Part shown: in pieces, positions 13,004 to 26,400 of the stretch
Position numbering within the stretch: the first letter of the stretch is position 1
How the letters are laid out: each line of letters opens with the position of its first letter
The notes under the pieces: model-generated
What the model was told of the DNA's origin: nothing
Database searches by the model: none
Seen by the model: the letters and a program-made list of their open reading frames with translations, nothing else
Source: Breviolum minutum Mf 1.05b.01
Taxonomy: Eukaryota; Sar; Dinophyceae; Suessiales; Symbiodiniaceae
Direction of reading: 5' to 3'
Assembly: GCA_000507305.1 (NCBI GenBank)
Contig: DF240493.1
Coordinates: 1-64,000 of the forward strand
DNA: 64,000 bases
Program-made: the position numbers and the translations under genes

Positions 13004-13718
13004 GTCATCGTCATCGTCATCGTCATCNCAGTAGTTCAACTTCGCCTTCGGATTCGTCTGATTGAAAAAGTCCGCGCAAGTGCACTGTTGCAGGGAACTT
13101 GAAGCCTTAGTGTTTTTGCTTTCAAATTCGATGATTGTCAGACAAGGTATGTTTTTAATTACGAGAAGAGGCGTCACGCAAGGAAATGCGTTATTTGGCC
13201 GATTTTGGGAACAAACTTTTCGACAAACCGTCATATACATTTACATATACACATCATTTTGCAAACTCAATTTGCTACTAGTAACATTTGCTGACCATTA
13301 TCCCAGGGTTCTGCCTTCACAACAGATGATGTCAAGGTTAACGATGTATTTATAAATATTATACATATTTAATTTTACATGATAGAATGATAGATAGTAA
13401 ACCTACTATAACCATAGTAAATAAAATGGCGATCACAATGATAGTAAGTACATAGTATATAGTAATGATACTGTTAATACAGGATACAATAATCAAATTA
13501 TCATCAGCAGCAGCACCACCAACAAGGACCACTTCCTCATAAACACCCACCTTTGTTTTTGCATGTTTTAGCATCGCAGAGTCTTTCTGATATTATAGTT
13601 GTTGTTTCCTTGATCTTGGCCGATCCAAGTTGACCTGTTGCTCCCCGTTTCCACTCAAGACAAGCAGCCGAAAGCCATTTGTTAAGAGCAACTCTTCTTA
13701 CCAGGTCATCTAGAATAC
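7000..13718 (-). CDS. Unidentified multi-exon gene on the - strand
   Basis: Exons from the 5' side (high coordinates): 13551-13718 (ILDDLVRRVALNKWLSAACL and on; acceptor AG|GT, donor gtgggt), continuing in phase into an acidic exon just above the N at 13028 (DESEGEVELL) and possibly a poly-Asp tract; 12017-12147 (AQAKLRYHNSIDGCDVEKN and on; acceptor tttgtcag|G, donor gtgact); 10952-11016 and 10617-10680 (weak); 9683-9810 (VSNVAVVFAVPKDPDAEVEV and on; acceptor gttgcacag, GC donor); 8864-8949 (TTANPNALVHLVDEAQVVSV and on); 8425-8457 (EPASLDPTWQ, acceptor tctttcag|G, donor gtgagg); 7637-7750 (NLNTHGICDNGVWEPATVLV and on; donor gtaagc). The last four chain in phase. The 3' exon near 7000-7120 is open in all three frames; one reading ends ...MAKAQGAIARDP with TAA at 7000-7002. 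The family is not recognised. Confidence 0.5.
7911..8013. mobile_element. MITE family D copy
   Basis: Ends GGTGTTTCCGAAAATAGTGG and CCCCTATTTTTGGAAACATCC are inverted, with an inner TACCCCCAAATCATCCATTTTG palindrome. A second copy lies at 9832-9934 and shares about 90% of its bases. Confidence 0.8.
8344..8396. repeat. 27-bp direct tandem duplication
   Basis: AAGATCCTCCACAACTACCGTGGATCT occurs twice in direct tandem in an intron of the - strand gene. Each unit also contains an AGATCC...GGATCT inverted repeat. Confidence 0.85.
8479..8579. mobile_element. MITE family C copy
   Basis: CTAGGTGGTGGTTTCAAATA at the left and TTGGTTCAACCACCAACCAG at the right. It lies between the 8425-8457 and 8864-8949 exons, inside an intron. 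Confidence 0.8.
9832..10025. mobile_element. MITE family D copy followed by a MITE family C copy
   Basis: The family D foldback (9832-9934) is followed at once by a shorter family C foldback (9944-10025, ending CAACCACCACCTAG). Both sit just upstream, on the - strand, of the exon at 9683-9810. Confidence 0.75.
11759..11792. repeat. (AT)n(GT)n microsatellite
   Basis: Alternating AT then GT dinucleotides. Similar AT-type tracts occur near 15768, 17390-17460 (with TATC units), 19337, 23107 and 59960. Confidence 0.9.
12932..13027 (-). repeat. (ATC)n tract, poly-Asp if read on the - strand
   Basis: CATCATC repeats interrupted by CATCGT and CATCAG units, ending at a single N at 13028. In the - strand frame flanked by acidic residues it reads as GAT/GAC codons (poly-Asp), followed by a few Ala and His codons. 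The N marks an unresolved join, so length and frame are unknown. Confidence 0.7.
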
Positions 13719-14082
13719 CTAAAGCAAAGAACACCCAAAGGGCACTTGTAGGAACACTTATGTTAGACCCATATCAAATGACAACATGACACATTCATTG
13801 ACACGTTTGCCTAAAATCAACGTTGCTAACGGCACAGCTTTTTTTGTCCATCCTTTTGTCATCATGGAGGAGGGACGGTTCACGGCTTCCCAAAATTGAT
13901 CCTACCAGTGCCATTGTGATCGTGAACGACGTGGCATGTAGCCCAGTAACAACCACCAAAGAATATTGCCAAAAAAGTTTAAGGTTTTCACTTTACCGGG
14001 GCGGTTGCCAATTATGGAAAAAAGTCACCCCTTACCTTCTTCCCCTTTTTGCTGGTTTGGAAGCAATCCGTGCAGCTTACAA

Positions 14083-14181
14083 TCCCTGAAACTAACAGCA
14101 AATGCCCTGAAAAGCCCCAAAAGGAAGGGATCGTCTTCCAATCACCCATTTTCAGATGCTTTGGCTGTTAGTTTCAGGGAG
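14083..14181. mobile_element. MITE family B copy
   Basis: TCCCTGAAACTAACAGCAAA at the left pairs with CTTTGGCTGTTAGTTTCAGGGA at the right. The internal AGGAAGGGATCGTCTTCCAA segment is also shared with the other family B copies. Confidence 0.85.
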
Positions 14182-14493
14182 TGCATCACCATGAATTTCG
14201 CTGATTCTTTGAATCCACAAATTTTGGACTCCCAAACTGGTCCCAAGCAACTAAAGTAGGATGAATAGCATGGGAGGGATAGGGATGGGGGGTCTTGATG
14301 GAATTTTTGCTTCCCAAACCCAGGTTCATTATTTTTCGATCACATATTGTTCGCTCTTCTTTTTTTGGTGGTCCGACCTTGTGGTTACCACGCCAGTGAA
14401 ACAGTAGCAGTTACAATCTTTTGTGGATGAACCTCGATGTATAGGATATCATGTTTACTTTAAAAACACACATAGCTTCAGCTTCTTTGCATC

Positions 14494-17400
14494 ATGTCGG
14501 GCTCATTTCAGGGACGATTTTCTGCAAACTACATTCACAAACCAATCAACTGCATTTCGGTAGGTTCAAACCCCTCCATTGGTGGGTCCCAGCTGATTCT
14601 TAGGGTGGTTGTTTTGTTTTTGGTGGTCGTATGCGGTCGTGGGTTTCTTCCCAAATTCTACGCGGAAGGAAGTTGCGAAGAGAGCTCGTATGGCAGCACA
14701 GAGCCTGGGAAGTGCCAGCGAGGACGGAGTTTTAAGTTTGACGGAGTTTCGTTGGAGGAAATTGGAGGAAAGTTATGAACAATCCCATAGGATCCATGGG
14801 GCTGGTATATTTACCTGCATTTACCATCAAAATCAACCAAACGCAGGTAAATATTCTATACATGGATCCTTAGGGAATGAGTGGCTTGGTTGATGGCAGA
14901 TGTGTTTGATTTTGACAGGATGTTTTTTGTTAATGCTCATTTTTTTGACCGGCTGAACATATCCTCAACTGACAGTTGAATTTTTGTTGGCTCAAATTGG
15001 GGTCTACCAAAGTGAAGATGAAGTGATGGACAATTTATCCGGGAAAAACGGTTGGGATGACATGGGAAATACAAATTACTTCGTGCTATTGGAAATATAT
15101 ATCATGGGAGTAGGAATATAGCGTGCTTTAGAATTCTGAGGTAGGTATATCGACTGGGTCGGAGTAGGAAAGAACGACAAAAAAAACTGGTGAAAAACCT
15201 GGGGCCCCCGGGGGTAAATTCCCATCCTTGCTTGTAGTATCAGGACTATGAAATACATTGAAATACCCCAACCATGGACATCCCAGTACTCAGTACCTTG
15301 CCCCAAGCAGTATATTTCATGAAATGTGAAATATACCCTGAAACAAATGGATTGGACGATTCATTTCCTTTTGGGGCCCGACCTATTTTCAGGGGCGATT
15401 GCTGTTAGTTTCAGGGAGCATTTTACCCTCAAAAGGTTGGTTCCAACAAGATCTTTTGAGATGAAATTTTCGCGTTTGCTCCCAAGAAAATCTAATTGGA
15501 CAACCTGATTTATTGCCGTTGTTTTGCAAGGCAATCTAGATTTCTAGACCTTTGTGTCTTTGTGTTTACATTATTTATCCAGATTCCAGGATGCCAGTTG
15601 TAAGCTGGCTGGAAATCTGGAAAACCTAAAATTGCTGTACACTCCTTGAAACTAACAACTTGCACCGGAAAGACTGGGCTTGGAAGACGATCCGGCTTCC
15701 TTTTTGGGATATAATCTGTTGGCTGGGCAGCTTTGTAAAATGCGTTGCGCCAATGGTTTTGAGATCCTGAATATATATATATATATACAATTACATTTAT
15801 ATATACTGTATATATACATACAGATGAGAATTCCACTCAAGGATTTATTAATAACTAAAACAGTTTAAATAAGAAGCTTTGGTGATTGCTTATCTATGAT
15901 ATTTCCTAATTTTCACCAAGAACATTAGTGCTATTCGTGATGTTTTTACAGCCATTACTGGAGCAAGCAATTCTCACATGATTTGATCTCTTGGTCGCTG
16001 CCAGGCCACTCGAAATAAAGCCTTGGAGGCCGTTTCGTGAGGATTGGACCAACATCCTGGACAAATTGTACTCGACTACCCCCCTGTTATTCTCACGACG
16101 AAGTGATGGTTTGGTGTATGAGAGTCACTTATATATCTTATATCGTCAACCCAGAAAAACTGCGATTGAACATACTTGGCATTTGGGTATTTCACTTGTT
16201 TTCTGTCAAGCAAAGATGTCATACGAGATCATATGATTATGATATGTAATGATATGTATGATACTGATACTGTTGATGATTCAGAACTTTTGGCTAAACA
16301 GTTAACATGCCCTTTCAAGGCATGTTCCAGGCATATCGAGGCGAAAACCTTCCAACTGGCGAAAAAAAACCAACCAATTTTGTGGATGAAATGTAGGGTA
16401 AATTTGTATGTCCGACCCAAAAAATTGATGAACTTCAAAAACAGGTAATGTACGGTTAATTACCCCATTCTTGAAGAAACATATGATTATTGGCAGAATT
16501 GCTTTAAACAATGTATTGTTTGCAGTTTCACAATATATTATATGGTGATTGTTTCAACTCAGGTTGTTTGTGGTATGTATGTATGCAACTTGCTGCACGA
16601 ACGGAACTTGCCAAGAACTGATGGAGAATGGTAATCAATTTTTCACATTTACTTTCAAAGATATGAACCCTGGACATCCAAATACCTCCTTTCAAAGGTT
16701 TGTTTAGACGGGCATGTATTGGGAGAGTGTCACCAAATATCATTCTCAGGAGGTAGATGTCTATGGGGAAAAGATAGGGTTTAACCATTTAACCTCCAGG
16801 GTTTTTGCCGCTGGAAAGACCCACGGCCATCTTCCTTAACTACTGGGGCCTGGCCATGTCCATGGTAGGCCTTCAAAAAGCATCTTCTGGCACAACGTGT
16901 CGGGAACTCGAGATATTGTTGACTGCTATTGGCAAACCGTGGTTTGTTGGTGAATGCTTGGGCGAATCTTGGGGCTTGGAGATACATAATCCATAAGGAA
17001 CAAAAACAAGATGTTGATTAAGCAATTGATCTTCCCAACAGTAGGAATTTATTTACATGTTTTGTTGATGTAAAGGTTTACTCTACTTGGGTAATGGTTT
17101 CAAGGTCAACAGTAGCCTATGTTTGTTTCACCACCATCAACTGTAGTTACCATTAAAGGCCAAACCTCTGGTGCTTTTTCAGAAAAAATAATTGGAAGAT
17201 TCAGGGGCCGAAAACTGCATGCCATCAAACCCATAGGATTCATGGGACTGGATTATTTACTATGGAGCTGTTTTTTAAAATATCTATGGAGGGTCAATAA
17301 ACTTGGCCACATTGGCAGGGAATGGTAGGGAAATGAAAGTGAATAAATAGATTGATAAATATAAATATATAATTATATACATACACATGATATATATATA

Positions 17401-20400
17401 TATATATTGATTTATTGATCTATCTATTTATCTATCTATCTATTTATTTATTTATTTATGAATTTATAATATACATATTTATGAAATTCCCATGGATCCT
17501 GTTGGAATCTTCGGAAGAATTTCACCTTCCTTTTTTCGGTCCAACCTTTCGAGGCACAAATCGAAGAAGCCAATGCACAGGACAAAGCGGATGCCGAGGC
17601 GATGGTCCACAATCCCATCAACCGGGAGGATGGGGATGAATTCCTACCCAGTTATATACACCCCGGAAGATTAACATGGAACCTAAAAACCACCAAATTG
17701 AAAAGGAAAATCATCTTCCAAACCATCATTTTCAGGTTCCATGTTAATCTTCCAGGGTGTAGGGAGTATTTCATAAGGGGCAATGTAAGGATCCCTACTG
17801 TTGATGGCTGAAATCCGGCTAACCAGTTGATATGGTAGTTTATCCCATTATTTACAGGGTTTTATAGATCCCAGGTGGTGCAGGATTTCAGCCATCAACT
17901 GTATTAACCAACCAGGATGACTCATGGAATGTCACGTTTGTGGGTTTTGATCATTTGCTCAGGTGATGTTTTTTTCATCAATCCCTAGACATCCAGCAGT
18001 CATACCTGCTGAGGTTTTTCACGGTGTTTGGATGGTAGGTTTTGGGGGCTCCAAATGAGATCTTCGAGAAGGAGGTGTTTGGATGTCTAGGGAATGGATC
18101 AACATGGACAACCGTGTGAAGAATTTATTCTGAATCATCAAGATGATTGATAGTATCACAATCTCTCCAATTTATAGCAAGGACAGTTGTTCCGTCGCCC
18201 CCCAAGAAGCACATGATACAATAGATTAACATACTTTGGATCTTCCAAGAGTCTCAGAGTCTAAAAGTGCGTTGGCCTTTTTCACCGACAAGTTTTAACC
18301 TACCAAAAGTGCCCCAGTTGGCACAAAAAAAGACATATTTGGAAGAGCCAGGTATAGTTTGGGTTGTCTCCCTTCCCGGTAATAGAGGCAAATGAAATAA
18401 AACTGGGAAGGGAGCCAATCCAAGGTATAATATAATTAGACCAGAACGAATTCTCAGTCTTCAGTTGGATCAAGATTCCATTGAAGATGAGCCATTCATT
18501 CACAGAGAAAATATGACATGATTTAATATATTCACTACTTAGATATGACAGTGTATTATAGAATGTGATACAGCACAAAGGTACAACTGTGATATATATG
18601 ACTGTAATATAGTGTATAGTCTGCATAGTGATTATACAACACATCTATGTAATAGACACTTGATATAGCGTATACAATATACATAATATACGTGTTTGTT
18701 CCAGTGTTTTCCTGGTTTCCCATGTTTGACGGGACCATTTTTTGCAGGTTGCCGTAAAAGCAGGGAAACTGTCCAACTCGCTCTTTAAGCGCTTGGATGT
18801 TTTTCGGCAGATGTTGTTGGGTATGGATGAATGAAGTGTTCGGGAGGTGATTACCCTCCCTGAAACGAACATAATTAGCCCCCTGAAAATTGATGGTTGG
18901 AAGACAATCCTTTTCTTTTGGGGGATCCCATTTTTTTCAGGTGCCAACTTTGTTTCAGGGAGAGTAAGGTGATTAGTTGCGATAGGGTGTTGTTTTGTAT
19001 AGTTTGTTTGGGTGTGTTTGTTTTGTTGAAAAAGATGCTGGTTGTTTTTGAATTGCAGAACTTGATAAAATCGTTCCTTTGAGGGAGGTGTTTCTTTGTA
19101 CCTTTCAATGTGTTTCTGCGACTTTCGACCGGAGATGGACTTGGACATGGATGTGAGTTTGAGAACATGTTGACATTGCCTGGAATACCAAAATGCCATT
19201 TCAATTGATCTCAAGTTGCTTTACTTGCTTTCTAGCTTAGCACAAAAATTATTCCTGTGGCAGTTAAGATTTGCTTGACTTCATTACCTCTGTTTGTTTT
19301 TATGTATACATCTACATTTGTTTTCAAGTATGTGTACATACATATATATATATATATATATGTATAGTATGTACATATTTGAGTATATTTTTAAAGTAGA
19401 CATAATGTGTCAAACTTTGCAACACATGTCGCTAAAAGTGTGCCTTTCCATTAGTTTCCAAAGGGAACCACAACTGAGGTCAGTGGCGCTAAGTTCGATA
19501 CCTTGCTGAAAGGTATTGATGAGATCATTAAACTGTACCTCGATCTGTGCTCAAAAAAAGACGTGGGAAAAGGCATTTGTAGTGGTACTCCCCCGAACAC
19601 TAACATGTCACCGGAAAAGGGAACCATTTCAAAAGGAATGTAGTCTTCCAACCATCATTTTTCAGGGGACATGTTAGTTTTCGGGGAAGTACGTGTCATG
19701 TGTGGTTACGTTTGAAGGACTTGAAAGGAAGAAAATTGCATTGTATAGCGCCCCTTTTCACAATAGTCCAATTGCATGATTTCATATGATGTGATATCAT
19801 ATACATACAGCATAATTTATTGTAGTAACATGTTCTGTTATTTTATGTTGAACCAAAAACCCAATTGTTCTTTTTGAAACAATGATCCATGAAATGGAAG
19901 TCAACTCACCCCAGAAAAAGGAGATCAGTTTGGCTCTAGGAAAATGATGATATTTTTTTAAATCTCCACACTGCTGTATCTAAGAAAATGCACTGAAAAA
20001 GCCGCAGGTTTGTTTAAGTTAGGTTTGCTTCAAAGTTCAAAAACTACAGCTAAAAAAGGGACCAAGTTCATCCGCTTCCATAGATTGAGATGGCAATTTC
20101 CAGTGACCAAACACCACTTCCGGTTCCCAAGACCTACCCCATCCATCCCCATCTTCAGTGGTGCTCATGTCATGTGGAAAAATTCAGCCGGGAGGGTCTG
20201 AGTTGTTTGGGGCTTGGGGCTTGAACAGCCAGTTACCATGTTGATCGGATATGTTTCGCAACAAGAGGGACTAAGTATCCAGGGACTACCGTTGGTTTTT
20301 GGCTGTTTCTATTATTGAAGTGAGTACCATGTGTCAGTAGAAAACATACTGAACAAAATATATCAAACACATGACTGTTTTGCTACAATGACTATTTTGC

Positions 20401-23400
20401 TACAATTTGCAGTGAAACAGGTTTGTTCTCTGCTACGATGATTCAGAAATCCAAGACCACAGGGGATGTTTACACCAACCTGATGCCTTGACTCCTTGAC
20501 TAGTTCGCAAGGATAGATTAGCCATTTTTTGTATGTATAAAAACCTCCCGTAGATAACAGGAGATCAACAGTATCAACTAATGTAGGATATCCTCTATCA
20601 ACCGTTATCAACAGTACTTCAGATCCTTAGTGCACCTAATGATTGGGGGCCTTTGATAAAGATAGTCAAAAGTGCAAACTATCAAGCTGCTTGAAGACTT
20701 GAAACAAATACCAGCTGAATGGTTCAGCTTGTTAACACTAAATCAATTGTTGCTGATAAGATGGGAATCCAGAGCCCAAATATGAACTATCTGTAGGCAT
20801 TTTAAAAGAATGATCTCAAATTGTTCCCCCCGAACCTGGAACTCGATAGGTGAAAGGACAAGTAAAAAACAATCCCACCAGAAACATCTGACAGAAACAA
20901 AATGAACAAAAACGATAGATTTCCACCCCGAGTTGATTAATGCCATGGAAATCACCCCAAACCCTGGAGATTGAACATGGAACTCATGGAAACATGAAAA
21001 TGGAGGATGCGGGGGAATTGATGGTCTTCATTAGTAATTTCCTAGGTGGTGAAACTTCAGACATTTTCTATGTTCACCCTTCATCAAGGCCGGATCCCAT
21101 TGGTCAAGTGACCTATGCCAACCAGGTTTCCGAAGGTCACGAAACGTGGATGGTGGATGTTTGAAAATCATTGGGTTTTTCAGTGGGTGGATGGATTGGC
21201 AAATACCATACCCTCTGGTAAACTAACATAGCTTTGGAAAATCCCGATTTTCAATAGGGAATACATCTTCAAAAGGTTCATTTTTCATTGCCATGTTAGT
21301 TTACCAGGGGGTAGTACTTGTGTTTTAGCAACCTAAGCAATCGCATTACTACTATCCAAACCTCATGAAAGAATATCCTCTTGTTACAGATCAACTTTTA
21401 CATTCACCGGCTTGCCGGGAAACCCACTGCGGGCCTTCTTCTCCAGCATTGTGTGCCGCTAACCACAAAATTTAGCTTGCAAAAAAATGCAAAAAACCTA
21501 CAAGTGATGGTTTCAAAAGGATTTTTAAGATCCGGGGGATGATATCCATCGTTTTTTTGTAGGATTTTCATAGGATGATTTCAACGGATTTTTACGTGAT
21601 GATCAAAAATGGGGGATGGTTTCACCCTGTAAATTGGGAGAAGATTCGATTCATCCCCCATTTTGGCCTTTGTTTGTGAAATCTGTGGCTCAACCCTTCC
21701 CAATAGGAAAGTAGTCTCTTCCAAGCACCATTTTTCAGCCATGTCAAACTTCGGTGGTGTATATAAAATCTACATTCTTCCTTCTTATTATGATGTTGAC
21801 AATCATGTAAATATGTATGTATATTGATATCATGTTAAAGTTATGTGCTTCCTTTCCCTGATGAATTGTCTTAAGACGTTTTTTTGCAGCTTTTGGGGGA
21901 AAATGTTTGAACGGTTGCCGCAAAGGGAGACCTCCTGGATACAAGGATTGCACAAAGAAATGCACATCTCCTGTGCCAGAAAGCATCAGATGCCATAGTT
22001 TTTTTGGATGCCGATGTGTTTGAAACATTATATTTATGAATTTATTTCAACATCGATTGGTGTCCAACTGTATTGAAAACTTTTCAGGTGTACTGAAAGG
22101 AGAGATTCCTAGTCTTGAGACGCACTTAGATTGATGGTTAAAGTGTGAAGTGAACATGTTGTTCTTTTTTCTTGTCAAGTCGACCGGGTGACATGCATTG
22201 CTTCCATCATTGATGATATTGCGTGCGCATGCGTAAAGAACATGTGTGGACATACTAAAGTGTATATACATGTATATATGCAATGTAAATACTCATAGAG
22301 TTGATATACTCATATTTGGGGCTGGTTCTTCAATTTTATACACAGTTTTTTACAAATCCTAGAACATCTCCCGCCAACTCACCAACTGCCAACTGCCATG
22401 AAAGGTTTAGATCTGTATCGGCAGACATGTCCCATTGGCGCCGGGGGTCTCATTTTGAGATCTTGGACGGTGTGTGAAGAGCCGCGGACATTCTCCAATG
22501 GTAAAGTCATGAAATTTACATGTAGGTCATGATTGAACTTTCATGTTTGTATGGGTGTGTGTTTTTTTTGTGCAGGAAATTTTGTCAAAAAGGTATTTTT
22601 TCCTTTGTTGACCTTTCGAGTTTTTGGCAGGTGGTTATTGTCCTTGACCTCTACCCTCCTGAAATCTAACATAGATACCAAAAATATCCCAAAATGATGA
22701 GTATTTTAAATGTATCTCCTTTCAAATATGGCTATTTGGGGTATCCAGCCGTTAGTTTTTTCGGGAGGTGTAACGAATCTAGGACTTAGATCCCCAATCT
22801 GTTGGAGGATATGATATGACCCTAAACTGTGTTGGGGTCACATGACTTTATCACCAAACATTTCAGGTACCTAAGATGGAGGAATCCTCACCTATATAAG
22901 CTGTATGGATACGGCTTATGTAAGGGAGTTTTCCCACCCCCAAAATAGCCTTATAAGGTCCAGGATTCCTCCATTTTAGGTACCTGAAATTCTTGGTGAC
23001 CTTTACCAGCCTCAAAAAGGTCACCTGATTGGTTGGTTTTTTGTTGTTGATTTTTAGTGCTACGATTTAATGGATCTTCCAAACTCATAGGATCCATGGA
23101 ACTGGCATATGTATATATATATATATATATTAGCAAAATTTAAAGTTTCGTAAACATGTTGAGGAGTATAAGCTGGGCATATAGCGACGACTGGCCATGA
23201 ACATATGGACGTACGTGTGTACGTACGTGTGTGATCGGGTGTGTACATGCGCACGTACGTGTGAGCGTACGTGTGCGTATGTGTGCGTACTTGCGAGCGA
23301 ACGTACGTGCGAACGAACGTACGTGTGAACCTGCATGTGCACACCCACGTATGTTCACCCGTATGTTCAGAAATAAGGCCGAACTTTTTCGGCCTTAATT

Positions 23401-26400
23401 TTGAACATATCTATGTTTAATATAAAAAAAGAAAAGAAACACTAAGCATGTTCAGAATTAAGGTCGAATTGTTTCGGGCTTATTTCCAGACGTACGTGCG
23501 AACGCACATGTGAACATGAAAGTGAACGAGCGGGCTTCGCGCGCGTCCGTCATGTCATCAACACGTTCGCTCGCACGTCCGTCATGTCGTCAACACGTTC
23601 GCTCGCACGGTCGTTCGCACGTCCATCATGTCGTCAACACGTTCGCTGGCACGTCCGTACCCCACTCGTACCCCCCGTTGTCAAACCTATCAAAAACCAT
23701 CATTAACGAAACTTTGAAAAAAGCTAACATATATATGTATAAGTGTAGAAGTACCTTTGGTGGATTTTTTTTTGAACATGTTTGTTGAATTTACATGGAT
23801 CCTATGAAAAATGCTTGGTTTTTTGGTTATTTTCACAAAACCGTAAAGTTTTTGGCATGCTGGCTGGGGGTTTCGCGAACTCCAAAATGAAAACTTTCTG
23901 ATTCAAAACATTTGGAGGTCGCTTTCTTGATCGCCATGTTCACACGGCTACCTGTACTCCCAGGATTCGTAGATTTGAGGTGACGGTTTGAAAAATTGTT
24001 TTTGGTTTAAGAGATGGGTCCACTGAAATTCAAGAGGTGTTTTTCGTATATCCAAATATTGGAGGAAATATGGTATGGTAACATCAGCACCAAGTTTAAG
24101 CAACTGCTCATTGATTTGACTCCACTATAGAGCTTGTGAAACGCCATAAGATTGTGATTGCTATAGCAATACTTGAATCTAGTATAGAGTATCTTTATTC
24201 TGCATTTGCCTTTGTTTCACAACCCATGGTTTGTGGGGTTACTCGCGAAAGAACAAATGCCTTGCAATTTATTATATGTATGTTTCTAAGTGTTGTTTCT
24301 CTGCATCACCCATAGAAAACTGGAATCTTTTGGTTTCACAGACCTTTTTTTGGTGCTTGTATAATTTGTCCGCCGGCGTGGTCACCCAACGAGGTCTTGT
24401 TGATTATCTTTGAAGCACGACCTGATGCAGCAGTTCAAATTGCTTCGCTGGTTGTTGCCCCAAGAAGCCTGGTTGGAGGTTTCTTTTTCACGGTTCCGCT
24501 GGTGAAGTTTTACAGCGAGATTGCCCCTGAATAAGTTACCTGGACCCAATAGGACAGGACCATCTTCCAACCACTATTTTTCAGGGGCGAGCTGTTACCG
24601 GGGAGTAGCGGATCTGTGTGTTGGAATTGAACATCCAATTGTTGTTTTCTGTTCTACGTTTCAAGGTAGGTCCCTTTTGAACTATGACTATGACAACTCT
24701 ACGTTGGCTCAAGCAGCTTCACGTATACCCTACATGTGATATTAAGATCACTAAGTCTTCCTCCCCACTCTCTTTTCTCTAACTCAGTTTCATAGATGTG
24801 TTTTGTTTTACTACCTTCTTTAACACACACCACCACTACCAGGCGTTGAATGAGATATATTAGGACCTCCAAATACAATCCTAAAACATGTGCGAGCCTC
24901 AAGATGTATTTGGATGTCTAGGGGGAGTTTTTTGCTGTAGCTGTGTATGTAGATGACATGTGGCATTCCCATCTCTGAAGGCATTGAAGTCAGGGAATGC
25001 ATTGTTGCTGAAGGGTGGCAAAGAGGCAGGGGATTTCCGGGAAGATGTGGCACCCAAAGATGCGGGGAGAATCAGAATTGGCTTTTAAGATATGAAAGCA
25101 ATGGAAATTTGGTGAGTGATATGTTTGATTTTGTCAATTTGTGTCTTTAGGAGGGCTGAAGTTTATGATATGAGATAATATGAGTTGTTTTAATTCTTTT
25201 GGGCAAAAATCATCGTTTCACTTTTCTTGTTTGTTTGGGTTCGATCAAAGGTTTCAATCCAAAAATATTTCAGAAGCAACGAGTCATATGTTTTTGCTAT
25301 GCCATCAACGAGGGGTGAACGAAATATCACCAGCCTGAAATATAGTGATTTCAGCTAAGTTGTTTCTTCCCAATTTTGAGACGCACCAACTGGAATAGTC
25401 TCAAATGGATTGAAACGACCAAATGGAATAGTTGACGTTCTTCATGCTGCATGCTTGTTCATGCTTGTTTGGGGAGATATAGTCCCCACTTTCAATCTCT
25501 GGATTTGGGCGCAAATTCGCAAAGCCCAAAGCACAGTTTCACCACCAACTACCCTCCATAGAACTAACAGAGCCCTTGAAAAGGAAGGCCTATTTTCAGG
25601 AGCTACCTTAGTTTCAAGGAGTGCAGATGTTGAATTTCATGAATCCTTTCCCAACGGTTTTTGTTGCGGTACGACACAGAAAAACATGGTTTCTCAACAT
25701 GTGGAGTCTAGTTGGTGGACCACCAACTACACCCTGCCGAAGTTTATTCAGGCTGCTTCACCTGACAATCCGCCAATTGGCAAAGGAGATGTTAACCGAA
25801 CTTGGAAACCAGCGTCATGGCTTCAAATTCCAGGGTACAACTTCAGGTGTAGAAGGTGGGCCCAAAGCACCCGTTGTAAATACATGAGGTGAAATAACTA
25901 GTTATTAGTAGGGTGAATATGTTCAAACCCAGTTACTCATTTACTACGTGGTGTTTTCAAACATTTTTTATTTTGACCCTTACCTGGGGAGATGATCCAA
26001 TTTGACGAGCATATTTTTCAAGGGGGTTGAAACCACCAACTAGCCATTTATTTTTGGCCATTATAACTGTGATGGGGTTGAGCAACTTTTTTCGGTAGGC
26101 GCAGCGATCCAATGCCGCCTTGGTAACCGCGATGGCTGCAGCATTGAAGGATGTGGAATTGTCACCGGACCTGCATTTTGAAATGGTGAAAAAGTGCTGA
26201 AAATGAGGGAGCTCAACAGATTCCTGGGTAAATTTGATGGAAATGATTCATACGATTTCATGAGGAAGTATATTTATAGGATATGCCATTTGATTTTGGT
26301 TGAGTCCTATTGTTCCAAATCAACCAACCCTTGGACTAAGGCCTACGGATTGTATCCAAGGCCGTTCCTGCGTGGCACAGTTTCTTCAGACACGGCTAGT

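Noticed and set aside
14669-14765. EF-hand-like reading (SEDGVLSLTEF) on the + strand
   Set aside because: The ProA family alignment and phase require the exon to end at 14719 with a GA donor and join ATRNKALEAV at 16005. The EF-hand-like residues fall in the intron.
18187-18224. Possible terminal exon of the + strand gene (VPSPPKKHMIQ, stop)
   Set aside because: The previous exon must end at 17604 to continue into VAVKAGKLSN, so this phase match is coincidental.
21890-21997. Exon after a strong tttttgcag acceptor, open in several frames
   Set aside because: None of its frames matches ProA at this position, and 21135 joins 22405 in phase. It is left unannotated.
22088-22134. Possible exon VLKGEIPSLETHLD with a stop
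   Set aside because: ProA spacing and phase are satisfied by joining 21135 directly to 22405; this block would add 14 unmatched residues.
23060-23358. Thr/His/Arg-rich frames over the CG-rich repeat
   Set aside because: Three parallel frames over a simple repeat are open by composition; there is no splice or family support.
24342-24664. Intron consisting almost exactly of a MITE (24479-24606), flanked by natural-looking frames
   Set aside because: The ProA motif continues from 24450 to 24981, so the MITE is inside a longer intron and the flanking frames are shadows.
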